Origin: Pandoraea horticolens
GTDB taxonomy: Bacteria > Pseudomonadota > Gammaproteobacteria > Burkholderiales > Burkholderiaceae
Length of the DNA: 64,000 nt
Reading direction: 5' to 3'
Assembly (NCBI RefSeq): GCF_902459555.1
Contig: NZ_CABPSM010000004.1
Span: forward strand, 124,001-188,000
Part shown: one piece after another, positions 9,862 through 17,947 of the stretch
Position numbering within the stretch: the stretch's first letter is position 1
Layout of the letters: every line of letters starts with the position of its first letter
Made by a program: the position numbers and the translations under genes
The notes under the pieces: generated by a model
Seen by the model: only the letters and a program-made list of their open reading frames with translations
Databases searched by the model: none
Told to the model about the DNA's origin: nothing

Positions 9862-10722
9862 TTAAAGCGCCGGAGCCTTCGCCGCATTGGCATGGCCCGC
9901 CGTGGCAAGCAGTGCGCCCAGATAGGCGATGCCCGCCGTCAAAACGATGGCCGGTCCCGAGGGACAGGCCAGGTAATACGAAATCAGCAGCCCGATCACG
10001 CTCGATGCGCTCGCGACCAGCCAGGCCACGAGCAGCATGCCCGGCAGCGTGCGGGCGACGAGCCGGGCGGTGGCCGCCGGCAGCATCATCAGTCCTACGG
10101 CCATGAGCGTGCCCATCGCCTGAAAGCCGGCCACGAGGTTCATCACCGTCAGCACGGTAAAGCCGAGGTGATAGCGCATCACGCTCTTGCCTTGCCCGCC
10201 GAGGAAGGCCGGATCGGCGCTATCGAGCACAAGACCGCGATAATGCCACCCGAACCAGAGGAGCGTCACGGTCGCGATCGCGGCGACGAGGACGAGCGAT
10301 GGGTCGTCCACCGCCAGCACCGAACCGAAGAGCAAGTGCATCAGATCGACGCTGTTGCCCCATTTGGAGACGATCACCACGCCACCGGCCAGCGCCAGTA
10401 GATAGAAGCCCGCAAACGACGCGCCTTCATCGAGCCGCGTGCGGCGGCTCGACAGCCCCGCTAGCAGTGCCACGAGCAGGCCGGCTACCATGCCGCCGCC
10501 CGCCATCCAGGGCAGCGACAGCCCGCCGATCAGGTACCCGATGGCCGCCCCTGGCAGCACCGCGTGCGAGAGCGAATCTCCCATCAGGCTCATGCGGCGC
10601 AGCAGCAGGAACACGCCCACCGGCGTGCACCCGATCGACAGCGCGAGGCTGCCCACGAGGGCATGCCGCATGAAGTCGAACTCCGAGAACGGGCCGACGA
10701 GCCAATCCAGCATCGCGCTCAT
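9862..10722 (-). CDS. Metal ABC transporter permease (ZnuB/MntB-type)
   Basis: 286-residue ABC-3 family inner-membrane permease with about eight hydrophobic segments and family motifs SLMGDSLSHAVLPGAAIGYL near the N-terminus and GTLMAVGLMMLPAATA in the middle. It moves the metal delivered by the binding protein encoded just downstream. Its ATG overlaps the ATPase stop as ATGA (10719-10722), so ATPase and permease are coupled. Confidence 0.92.
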   Translation of the reverse strand: MSAMLDWLVGPFSEFDFMRHALVGSLALSIGCTPVGVFLLLRRMSLMGDSLSHAVLPGAAIGYLIGGLSLPWMAGGGMVAGLLVALLAGLSSRRTRLDEGASFAGFYLLALAGGVVIVSKWGNSVDLMHLLFGSVLAVDDPSLVLVAAIATVTLLWFGWHYRGLVLDSADPAFLGGQGKSVMRYHLGFTVLTVMNLVAGFQAMGTLMAVGLMMLPAATARLVARTLPGMLLVAWLVASASSVIGLLISYYLACPSGPAIVLTAGIAYLGALLATAGHANAAKAPAL

Positions 10723-11534
10723 CGGGGGCTACCTCGCGTTATGACGACTGCGCCCGGCGCGGGCGTGCCACCGTAGGCGGGGAGGGCGGGGGATGCCGAT
10801 ACCGTGCCCGCCACGCGGGCGGTGTAGCCTCCGGCGCCCCACAGGCCAGTATGCGTACCGCCGCCGGCGGTGTCGGCAGACGGCAGTCCTCCGTGCAGAC
10901 ACTGTGCCGGTGCACCCGAGGCCACTAGGCGGCCGGCCATCACGGCGACATGCGAGAAGCGTTCGAGCACAAGCGGCAGGTCGTGAAGCACCGTGACCAC
11001 GGTGCGTCCCTCGTTGCGCCATTGGTCCAGCAACGCGAGTAACAGTTCCGCCGACGGGACATCGATCCCTGTGAGCGGTTCATCCAGCAAAACGATGGGC
11101 GCGTCTTCCACGATCAGCCGCGCAAAGCGGGCGCGCTGCCATTGGCCGCCCGACAAGACTTCCAGGGGCTGAGCGCGTTTGTCTGCAAGGCCGACGCGGG
11201 CGAGGGCGTCGTGAGCCCAGTCGAATTCGACGCGTCCGAGGCGCCGTGCGTCTCCCGTGCGTCGCCACGTGCCGGTCAACACATATTCCTCGACGCACAT
11301 GGGGAACCGGTGATCGGTTTCGGGCCGCTGCGAGAGATAGGCTACCGGCCCATCGCAAACGATCTTGCCCTTCGATGCCTTCTGCAAGCCCGCGAGCGCA
11401 CGCAGCAGGGTGGTCTTGCCGCCGCCGTTAGGGCCAACGACGGCGGAGAGCACGCCGGGGGCGAACGTGGCGCTGACATCCTCCAGCGCGGTGTTCGGCC
11501 CGAAGTGAACCGAGAGGTCTTGGCAGCCGATCAC
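10719..11534 (-). CDS. Metal ABC transporter ATP-binding protein (ZnuC/MntB-type)
   Basis: ABC ATPase of the metal importer, 271 residues from the GTG at 11534. Walker A is [13 protein letters not shown], the signature [14 protein letters not shown], Walker [13 protein letters not shown] and the H-loop TVLHDL. I chose the GTG because an AAGGAA ribosome site sits 7-8 nt upstream and the family's N-terminus ([12 protein letters not shown]) begins there; the longer open frame to 11750 is not conserved-looking. The GTG overlaps the TGA of the 40-codon gene upstream (GTGA). An unusual Gly/Thr/Pro-rich tail of about 50 residues follows the ATPase domain. Confidence 0.9.
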   Translation of the reverse strand: MIGCQDLSVHFGPNTALEDVSATFAPGVLSAVVGPNGGGKTTLLRALAGLQKASKGKIVCDGPVAYLSQRPETDHRFPMCVEEYVLTGTWRRTGDARRLGRVEFDWAHDALARVGLADKRAQPLEVLSGGQWQRARFARLIVEDAPIVLLDEPLTGIDVPSAELLLALLDQWRNEGRTVVTVLHDLPLVLERFSHVAVMAGRLVASGAPAQCLHGGLPSADTAGGGTHTGLWGAGGYTARVAGTVSASPALPAYGGTPAPGAVVITRGSPR

Positions 11535-11653
11535 GAGGTAATTCCTTGCAACGCCCAGAAAACGAGCGCCCACAGCGGCACGAGCACGAACAGTGTCAGT
11601 GCCGTTCGTTCCCAGCCAGCGAGACGGTAGAGCCAAACGGAAAAACGGATCAT
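11531..11653 (-). CDS. Possible 40-residue single-span membrane peptide leading the metal operon
   Basis: Small reading frame starting at ATG 11653 (MIRFSVWLYRLAGWERTALT) with one hydrophobic segment (LTLFVLVPLWALVFWALQ) and ending ITS. It is not a gene I recognise by name. Support is positional: its stop overlaps the GTG start of the ATPase (GTGA), the same coupling used between the other genes of this operon, and the palindrome 11701-11715 lies 48 nt upstream. It could be a small transporter-associated protein or a translated leader. Conservation across relatives would decide. Confidence 0.5.
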   Translation of the reverse strand: MIRFSVWLYRLAGWERTALTLFVLVPLWALVFWALQGITS

Positions 11654-11700
11654 GGGTGAGACGGGCGATGCCCAGACACAGATTGCAACTGTGTAATAAA

Positions 11701-11715
11701 TGCAACAAGGTTGCA
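11701..11715. promoter_or_regulatory. Candidate metalloregulator operator upstream of the metal ABC operon
   Basis: Perfect inverted repeat TGCAAC-AAG-GTTGCA, with AT-rich flanks (AATAAA before, TTATGG after) and an extra GCAAC half-site at 11685-11689. It sits 48 nt upstream of the first gene of the operon. Fur-family regulators (Zur, Mur) bind sites of this general design, so metal-dependent repression is the natural reading, but I cannot match it to a defined consensus from memory. Confidence 0.45.
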
Positions 11716-11716
11716 T

Positions 11717-12693
11717 TATGGCATGAATCGACCCATGGCGCCGCTGGCATCGAACGAGCGCGCCGGACGGCGTAGAACGCCTGTGAACTTGCCAGGACAC
11801 AACGCGTTACATATCAACGCAGCACATTTTGGTGAACCGGCGTAACATGGGTTCACGCCTGATCGACTGGCACGCTGTTCGCTTCATTCCAGAGATCGGC
11901 AATATGCAAGGCATCGATGAGACGGTGGCATGGTGCAGCGCGGTGACCCGAGTCAGAGTATCTGGCGAGGGGACCGAGAGGCGCCACCGGCAGCCGTCGC
12001 CGCCGAGGAGGTTCGCCCGTTCAGATAACCGGCCGTCTTCGACTTTCCGCCCGCGACACCCCGCGCCGACGCGTGATGATCGCACGACCTTCGCGACTTC
12101 GCGCAGTCGCGTCGCCTCGACAGGAAAGCACGCCGTCACGCGCCCACGTCTTCGCATTCGTCGACGTCGTCGGGCAGCCCACTTTTTTTCCGCAAACATT
12201 GCACGTCGCGAATCGAACGTTGGGTAGAAGTTCTGCCTAATAGGTAGGATTCCGTAATGAATTTACGGTGCATCGAAGCCCCTCGGAATGCAGACAAACC
12301 CGAGTGCGCAATGCGTGCGAGAGTGCTGGAAAAGCCCCTTGAATCCTAATGTATTTCGATCTACGTGCGCAGTGCGTAGATGAGGCGAAAACCCTTGTGG
12401 AATGCGGGTTGTCGGCAATACTTAGCGATGCGGGAAATATCTAGCGACAGTTTTTTTGTTTATGCATATGATGAGTTAACGGTTGCAATTTTGGTTGCAA
12501 TTTTCAGTGACAAGTTTAAAGTCAACCTAAACCGATTTTGAGTCGTTCATGTAAGGGAGGGGACAGTGCGAAAGGTTTCGCGAAAGTCGCTCCGGCATGT
12601 AGTGAGCCAGATCGAAACCATTGCGCAGTCATCCGGATCTTAGGCAACAGAGCGGACATCGTTTTGCGATGTTTTCCGATGAGGCGGGGGGTG
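11717..12693. other. Long intergenic region before prkA
   Basis: Nearly 1 kb between the metal operon and prkA. Open frames of about 130 codons exist on both strands (11807-12227), but they are arginine-rich and overlap each other, so I do not call them. The part from about 12190 is AT-richer than the rest of the window. It holds a hairpin CCGTAA-TGAAT-TTACGG (12252-12268) and a tandem 12-bp repeat (12481-12504). The region probably carries a long, regulated prkA leader. Confidence 0.6.
12481..12504 (+). repeat. Tandem 12-bp direct repeat upstream of prkA
   Basis: GGTTGCAATTTT occurs twice back to back (12481-12492 and 12493-12504), about 200 nt before the prkA start. The TTGCAA core is itself palindromic. 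The spacing of roughly one helical turn suits cooperative protein binding on one face of DNA; the role is unknown. Confidence 0.6.
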
Positions 12694-12699
12694 ATGCAT

Positions 12700-14622
12700 A
12701 TGGATATTTTCAGCCACTACACGACACGTTTCGAAGCACGCAAGGAAGAGGAATACAGCATCCAGGAATATCTGGAGATCTGTAAGAAAGACTCGACAGC
12801 GTATGCGACGGCAGCCGAGCGTATGCTGAGCGCCATCGGTGAGCCTGAGCTTATCGACACGCACCACGACCCGCGGCTCTCGCGGTTGTTCTCGAACAAG
12901 ATCATCAAGATCTATCCTGCCTTCCGTGAGTTCTACGGCATGGAAGACACGATCGAGCAAATCGTCTCGTTCTTCAAACACGCCGCGCAAGGGCTCGAAG
13001 AGCGCAAACAGATTCTGTACCTGCTTGGGCCTCCGGGAGGCGGCAAGTCATCGCTGGCCGAGAAACTGAAGGCATTGATGGAGGATGTGCCCATCTATTG
13101 CCTGAAAGGATCGCCAGTGCACGAGTCACCTCTGGGCCTGTTCTCGCCCGAGGAAGACGGCAAGATTCTGGAAGAGGACTTCGGCATCCCGGTACGGTAT
13201 CTGAATACGATTCCGTCGCCGTGGGCCACCAAGCGTCTGAACGAATTCAACGGCGACATCACCAAGTTCCGCGTGGTGAAGGTGCGCCCGTCGGTGCTGC
13301 AACAGATCGCGATTGCGAAGACCGAGCCGGGGGACGAGAACAATCAGGACATCTCGTCGCTCGTCGGTAAGGTCGACATTCGCAAGCTCGAGGAGTATCC
13401 GCAGGACGACCCGGACGCCTACTCGTATTCCGGCGGTCTGTGCCTGGCCAACCGCGGCCTGCTCGAATTCGTCGAAATGTTCAAGGCGCCGATCAAGGTG
13501 CTCCACCCGCTGCTGACCGCCACGCAGGAGGGCAATTACAAGGGCACGGAAGGGTTCGGTGCGATTCCGTTCGACGGTATCGTGCTCGCGCACTCGAACG
13601 AGGCCGAATGGCAGAGCTTCAAGGGCAACCGTAATAACGAGGCTTTCCTCGATCGTATCTACATCGTGAAGGTACCGTACTGCCTGCGCGTGACCGACGA
13701 GGTGAAGATTTACGAGAAGCTCGTGAAGAACAGCTCGCTCGCCAACGCACCGCGTGCGCCGAACGTGCTCAAGATGCTTGCCCAGTTCGCGGTGCTTACG
13801 CGTTTGAAAGAGCCCGAGAACTCCAACATCTTCTCTAAGGTTCGCGTCTACGACGGTGAAAACCTCAAGGATATCGACCCGAAGGCCAAGTCGTATCAAG
13901 AGTATCGCGACTACGCCGGTGTCGACGAGGGGATGACGGGCATGTCCACGCGCTTCGCCTTCAAGGTATTGTCGAAAGTTTTCAATTTCGACAATACCGA
14001 AGTGGCGGCCAATCCGGTGCACATGCTGTACGTGCTCGAACAACAGATCGAGCGCGAGCAGTACCCCGGCGAAGTCGAAAAGCGCTATCTCTCCTATATC
14101 AAGGAGTATCTGACCGCGCCGTTTGTCGAATTCATCGGCAAGGAGATTCAGACCGCGTATCTCGAGTCGTACTCGGAGTACGGCCAGAACATCTTCGATC
14201 GCTACGTGAATTTCGCGGATCTCTGGATTCAGGATCAGGAGTATCGCGACCCGAATACCGGTGAGATTCTTGATCGCAACGCGCTCAACGACGAACTGGA
14301 GAAGGTCGAGAAACCGGCCGGGATCACCAATCCGAAGGACTTCCGCAACGAGATCGTCAACTTCGTCCTGCGCGCACGCGCGAACAACGCGGGCAAGAAT
14401 CCGCTCTGGACGAGCTACGAGAAGCTGCGGGCGGTCATCGAGAAGCGCATGTTCTCGACCACCGAGGATTTGCTGCCGGTGATCTCGTTCAACGCGAAGT
14501 CGTCCAAAGAGGATCAGGAAAAGCACGCCAACTTTGTCAACCGAATGGTGGAAAAAGGCTATACCCCGAAGCAGGTTCGCCTGCTCGTGGAATGGTACCT
14601 GCGCGTGCGGAAATCCTCGTAA
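12700..14622 (+). CDS. prkA: PrkA/YeaG-family serine protein kinase / AAA protein
   Basis: 640 residues, close to the length of E. coli YeaG, and recognisable along its whole length (MDIFSHYTTRFEARKEEEYS; AAERMLSAIGEPELIDT; PAFREFYGMEDTIEQIVS). The N-terminal AAA-type domain has Walker A LLGPPGGGKSS at residues 108-118; the C-terminal part is the PrkA kinase-like domain. YeaG acts in stationary-phase, nitrogen-starvation and stress adaptation. ATGs at 12694 and 12700 are both possible behind GAGGCGGGGGG; I use 12700 because it matches the family start. It is the first gene of prkA-yeaH-spoVR. Confidence 0.96.
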   Translation: MDIFSHYTTRFEARKEEEYSIQEYLEICKKDSTAYATAAERMLSAIGEPELIDTHHDPRLSRLFSNKIIKIYPAFREFYGMEDTIEQIVSFFKHAAQGLEERKQILYLLGPPGGGKSSLAEKLKALMEDVPIYCLKGSPVHESPLGLFSPEEDGKILEEDFGIPVRYLNTIPSPWATKRLNEFNGDITKFRVVKVRPSVLQQIAIAKTEPGDENNQDISSLVGKVDIRKLEEYPQDDPDAYSYSGGLCLANRGLLEFVEMFKAPIKVLHPLLTATQEGNYKGTEGFGAIPFDGIVLAHSNEAEWQSFKGNRNNEAFLDRIYIVKVPYCLRVTDEVKIYEKLVKNSSLANAPRAPNVLKMLAQFAVLTRLKEPENSNIFSKVRVYDGENLKDIDPKAKSYQEYRDYAGVDEGMTGMSTRFAFKVLSKVFNFDNTEVAANPVHMLYVLEQQIEREQYPGEVEKRYLSYIKEYLTAPFVEFIGKEIQTAYLESYSEYGQNIFDRYVNFADLWIQDQEYRDPNTGEILDRNALNDELEKVEKPAGITNPKDFRNEIVNFVLRARANNAGKNPLWTSYEKLRAVIEKRMFSTTEDLLPVISFNAKSSKEDQEKHANFVNRMVEKGYTPKQVRLLVEWYLRVRKSS

Positions 14623-14637
14623 ATCATCGGGGCCACA

Positions 14638-15900
14638 ATGTCAGCAATCATCGACAGACGGCAAAACGGCAAGAACAAAAGCGCCATCAACCAGCAGCGT
14701 TTCATCAAACGCTACCGCGATCAGATTCGTCGCGCGGTGGCGAAGGCGGTGGGCGGGCGCAAGATTACCGATATCGATGGCAGCGGACAGGTCTCGATCC
14801 CGGTCAAGGACATTTCGGAACCGTTGTTCCACCACGGGCCCGGCGGGCGGCGGGAGATGGTGCATCCCGGCAATCGCGAGTTCGTGGTGGGCGACAACTT
14901 CGAGCGTCCGCAGTCGGGGGCCGGTGGCGGCGGAAGCCGCGCCAGCGACTCGGGAGAGGGCGAGGACGATTTCGTCTTCAACCTTTCGCGCGAGGAGTTC
15001 CTGAAATTCTTCTTCGAGGATATGGCCCTGCCGGATCTCGCGAAGCGGCGTCTCGCGCAGATTCCGGAGTTCCGCAAGGTCCGTGCAGGCTATTCGATCG
15101 ACGGTACGCCGTCGAACCTGAACGTCATTCGTACGATGCGCAGCTCGCTGGGGCGCCGCATCGCACTCACGGCACCCTATCGCAAGCAGTTGCGCGAGCT
15201 GGAAGCCGAATATGAGGACATCGTCTCGCGCGAAGGCGACACGTCGCCGCGTGCGTTGGCGCTGGCGCACGAGATCACGCATCTTCGTACCCGCGTCGAA
15301 GCGATTCCGTATATCGAGAAGCTCGATCTGCGCTACTCGAACCGGGTCATGCAACCGCGTCCGCAGGCGCAGGCCGTCATGTTCTGTCTGATGGACGTTT
15401 CCGGTTCGATGGATCAGAGCCGCAAGGATCTCGCCAAGCGCTTCTTCATGCTGCTCTATCTGTTCCTGCGGCATAACTATGAGCGCATCGATCTGGTGTT
15501 GATCCGTCACCACACCACAGCGAAAGAGGTCAACGAAGACGACTTCTTCTACGCGCGCGAATCGGGCGGCACTGTGGTCTCGAGCGCGCTCAAGCTGATG
15601 ACGGAAATCATCGCGGATCGTTACTCGCCGAGCGACTGGAATATCTACGGGGCGCAGGTGTCCGACGGCGATAACTGGGACGGGGATTCGCCGATCTGCC
15701 GCGATATCCTGAATCAGACGATCATGCCAGCCGTGCAGTACTTCGCGTATGTGGAGGTGGCCAGCGCCGAGCCGCAGAACCTGTGGAACGAATACCTGTC
15801 GGTCAAGCAGCAGCATCCGAATTTCGCGATGCAACGCATCATGGAAGCCGCCGAGATCTATCCGGTGCTGCACGATTTGTTCAAGAAGAAGGCGGCCTGA
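14638..15900 (+). CDS. yeaH: YeaH/YhbH family protein (DUF444, vWA-like)
   Basis: 420 residues, the usual partner of PrkA. The N-terminus (IDRRQNGKNKSAINQQRFIK) is typical of the family, a Gly/Ser-rich acidic linker follows at residues 93-112, and a von Willebrand A-like metal site is visible as LMDVSGSMDQS near residues 251-261. The gene begins 15 nt after prkA. The family works with PrkA and SpoVR, but its biochemical role is not established. Confidence 0.95.
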   Translation: MSAIIDRRQNGKNKSAINQQRFIKRYRDQIRRAVAKAVGGRKITDIDGSGQVSIPVKDISEPLFHHGPGGRREMVHPGNREFVVGDNFERPQSGAGGGGSRASDSGEGEDDFVFNLSREEFLKFFFEDMALPDLAKRRLAQIPEFRKVRAGYSIDGTPSNLNVIRTMRSSLGRRIALTAPYRKQLRELEAEYEDIVSREGDTSPRALALAHEITHLRTRVEAIPYIEKLDLRYSNRVMQPRPQAQAVMFCLMDVSGSMDQSRKDLAKRFFMLLYLFLRHNYERIDLVLIRHHTTAKEVNEDDFFYARESGGTVVSSALKLMTEIIADRYSPSDWNIYGAQVSDGDNWDGDSPICRDILNQTIMPAVQYFAYVEVASAEPQNLWNEYLSVKQQHPNFAMQRIMEAAEIYPVLHDLFKKKAA

Positions 15901-15946
15901 AAACGGTCCCGCGTCGATACCCCAACGAGGGCAACGAGGACGCATC

Positions 15947-17491
15947 ATGGCGTATATATCCACCGGATCGGAATGGACGTTTGAACTGATTCAACGTTAT
16001 GAGCACGAGATCGCGCGCATCGCGGCCGACTTCAAGCTCGACACGTATCCGAATCAGATCGAGATCATCACCGCCGAGCAGATGCTTGACGCCTACGCGA
16101 CCGTGGGCCTGCCCATCGGCTACCACCACTGGTCGTATGGCAAGCACTTTCTGTCGTCCGAGCGCGGTTACAAGCGCGGACAGATGGGCCTTGCGTATGA
16201 GATCGTCATCAATTCGAACCCCTGCATCGCGTATCTGATGGAGGAGAACAGCATGACCATGCAGGCGCTGACCATCGCGCACGCCAGCTACGGTCATAAC
16301 TCGTTCTTCAAGGGCAATTACCTCTTCCGCACGTGGACCAGTGCCGACGCCATCGTCGACTACCTGCTGTTCGCGCGCAATTACATCACCGAGTGCGAAC
16401 AGCGTTACGGCGAGCAGTCGGTCGAGTTGCTGCTCGACTCGTGCCACGCACTGATGAACTACGGTGTGGACCGTTACAAGCGGCCGAAGCGGCTGTCGCT
16501 CGCGCAAGAGCAGGCGCGTCAGAAAGAGCGGGAGAACTACCTGCAATTGCAGATCAACGATCTGTGGCGCACGTTGCCGCACCGCGCCTTGCACGATGAC
16601 GACGAGGACGATGGGCTCGACCCCAGCGAGTTGGAAGACCCGCGGTTCCCCGGCGAGCCGCAGGAGAACTTGCTGTACTTCTTCGAGAAGAACGCGCCCA
16701 AGCTCGCCCCGTGGCAGCGCGAGATCGTGCGCATCGTGCGCAAGCTCGCGCAGTACTTTTATCCGCAGCGTCAGACCAAGGTGATGAACGAGGGCTGGGC
16801 GACGTTCTGGCACTACACGATCTTGCAGCAGCTCTACAAGGAGAAGCTCGTCAACGACTCGTTCATGATGGAGTTCCTGCACGCGCATACGAACGTGGTG
16901 TATCAGCCGTCGTTCGACAGTCCGTATTACAGCGGTCTGAACCCGTACGCGCTGGGCTTCGCGATGTTTCAGGACATTCGCCGCATGTGCGAGACGCCGA
17001 CCGACGAAGACCGCGAGTGGGCTCCCGACATCGCGGGCACCGACTGGCTCACGACGCTCGACTTCGCCATGCGCAACTTCAAGGACGAGAGCTTCATCCA
17101 GCAATTCCTCTCGCCGAAGGTGATTCGCGATCTGAAGCTGTTCTCCGTGCTCGATGACGACCGCGACAGCCGTCTGCGCGTGACCGCCATCCATAACGAC
17201 ACCGGCTATCGCGAAATCCGCGAGATGCTCGCGCAACAGTACAACCTTAGCCAGCTCGAACCGAACATTCAGGTCTCGCATGTGGATCTGCACGGCGATC
17301 GTTCGCTTACACTGCGGCACGTGCAAAGCGATCGCAAGCCGCTGGACGAAGGCTTCGAGGAGGTGCTCAAGCACGTAGCGCGGCTGTGGGGTTTCACGGT
17401 ACGGCTGGAGACGGTGTTCGAAGATGGGCGCAGCGAGATGACGCATGAGACCAAGGTCGAGAAGCGGCGGCGCTACGCGTTGAGCGCGTGA
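15947..17491 (+). CDS. spoVR: SpoVR/YcgB family protein
   Basis: 514 residues with the family's conserved stretches GLPIGYHHWSYGKHF, YEIVINSNPCIAYLMEEN and MNEGWATFWHYTI. SpoVR was named for spore cortex formation in Bacillus; in proteobacteria it is a stress-module protein encoded with PrkA and YeaH. The ATG at 15947 follows a GAGGA ribosome site. The longer open frame upstream overlaps yeaH and is rejected. The stop overlaps the next start as TGATG. Confidence 0.94.
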   Translation: MAYISTGSEWTFELIQRYEHEIARIAADFKLDTYPNQIEIITAEQMLDAYATVGLPIGYHHWSYGKHFLSSERGYKRGQMGLAYEIVINSNPCIAYLMEENSMTMQALTIAHASYGHNSFFKGNYLFRTWTSADAIVDYLLFARNYITECEQRYGEQSVELLLDSCHALMNYGVDRYKRPKRLSLAQEQARQKERENYLQLQINDLWRTLPHRALHDDDEDDGLDPSELEDPRFPGEPQENLLYFFEKNAPKLAPWQREIVRIVRKLAQYFYPQRQTKVMNEGWATFWHYTILQQLYKEKLVNDSFMMEFLHAHTNVVYQPSFDSPYYSGLNPYALGFAMFQDIRRMCETPTDEDREWAPDIAGTDWLTTLDFAMRNFKDESFIQQFLSPKVIRDLKLFSVLDDDRDSRLRVTAIHNDTGYREIREMLAQQYNLSQLEPNIQVSHVDLHGDRSLTLRHVQSDRKPLDEGFEEVLKHVARLWGFTVRLETVFEDGRSEMTHETKVEKRRRYALSA

Positions 17492-17910
17492 TGAAGATTC
17501 CGTTCGTCGCGCTCGATCACGTGGTGCTGCGCACCAACGACATCGCCCGGCTTCAGCATTTCTACATGGATATTCTCGGCTGCACGCTGGAGAAGGTGCA
17601 GGCCGATATCGGGCTGGTGCAGTTGCGCGCGGGCGATGCGCTGATCGATCTGGTCGACGTCGCGGGCGAGATCGGCCGCCACGGTGGTGTTGCGCCCGGC
17701 CCGGAAGGGCACAATCTCGATCACTTCTGTCTGCGCGTCGAGCCGTTTGACGGTGAGGCCATTCGACAGGGGCTGGCCTCGCATGGTGTGACGCTGGGCG
17801 AGGTGGTGCAACGCTACGGTGCCCACGGCGAGGGACCGTCGTGCTATCTCGTCGACCCGGACGGCAATACCGTCGAACTCAAAGGCCCACCGTCTCGCCC
17901 GAATCGCTGA
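17491..17910 (+). CDS. VOC-family (glyoxalase/dioxygenase-like) protein
   Basis: 139 residues, a two-module vicinal oxygen chelate fold. Likely metal ligands are His in ALDHVVLRTND, His in HNLDHFCLRVE and Glu in DPDGNTVELKGP. The second-module sequence resembles glyoxalase I-like and virulence-associated VOC proteins. Its ATG overlaps the spoVR stop (TGATG), which couples it to the prkA-yeaH-spoVR operon; a role in detoxification under the same stress is inferred. The substrate cannot be read from sequence. Confidence 0.85.
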   Translation: MKIPFVALDHVVLRTNDIARLQHFYMDILGCTLEKVQADIGLVQLRAGDALIDLVDVAGEIGRHGGVAPGPEGHNLDHFCLRVEPFDGEAIRQGLASHGVTLGEVVQRYGAHGEGPSCYLVDPDGNTVELKGPPSRPNR

Positions 17911-17947
17911 GCATCTTGCCTGCCTCGCCGCCTTGCGTCGCGCGTGC

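Noticed and set aside
11807-12227. Two overlapping frames of about 130 codons on opposite strands
   Set aside because: Arginine-rich, without ribosome sites or recognisable motifs, and mutually exclusive.
12398-12412. Possible sigma-54 promoter (TGG-N10-TTGT-like) before prkA
   Set aside because: The -12 GC is GT and the -24 element is incomplete; too weak to call, although prkA homologs can be nitrogen-regulated.
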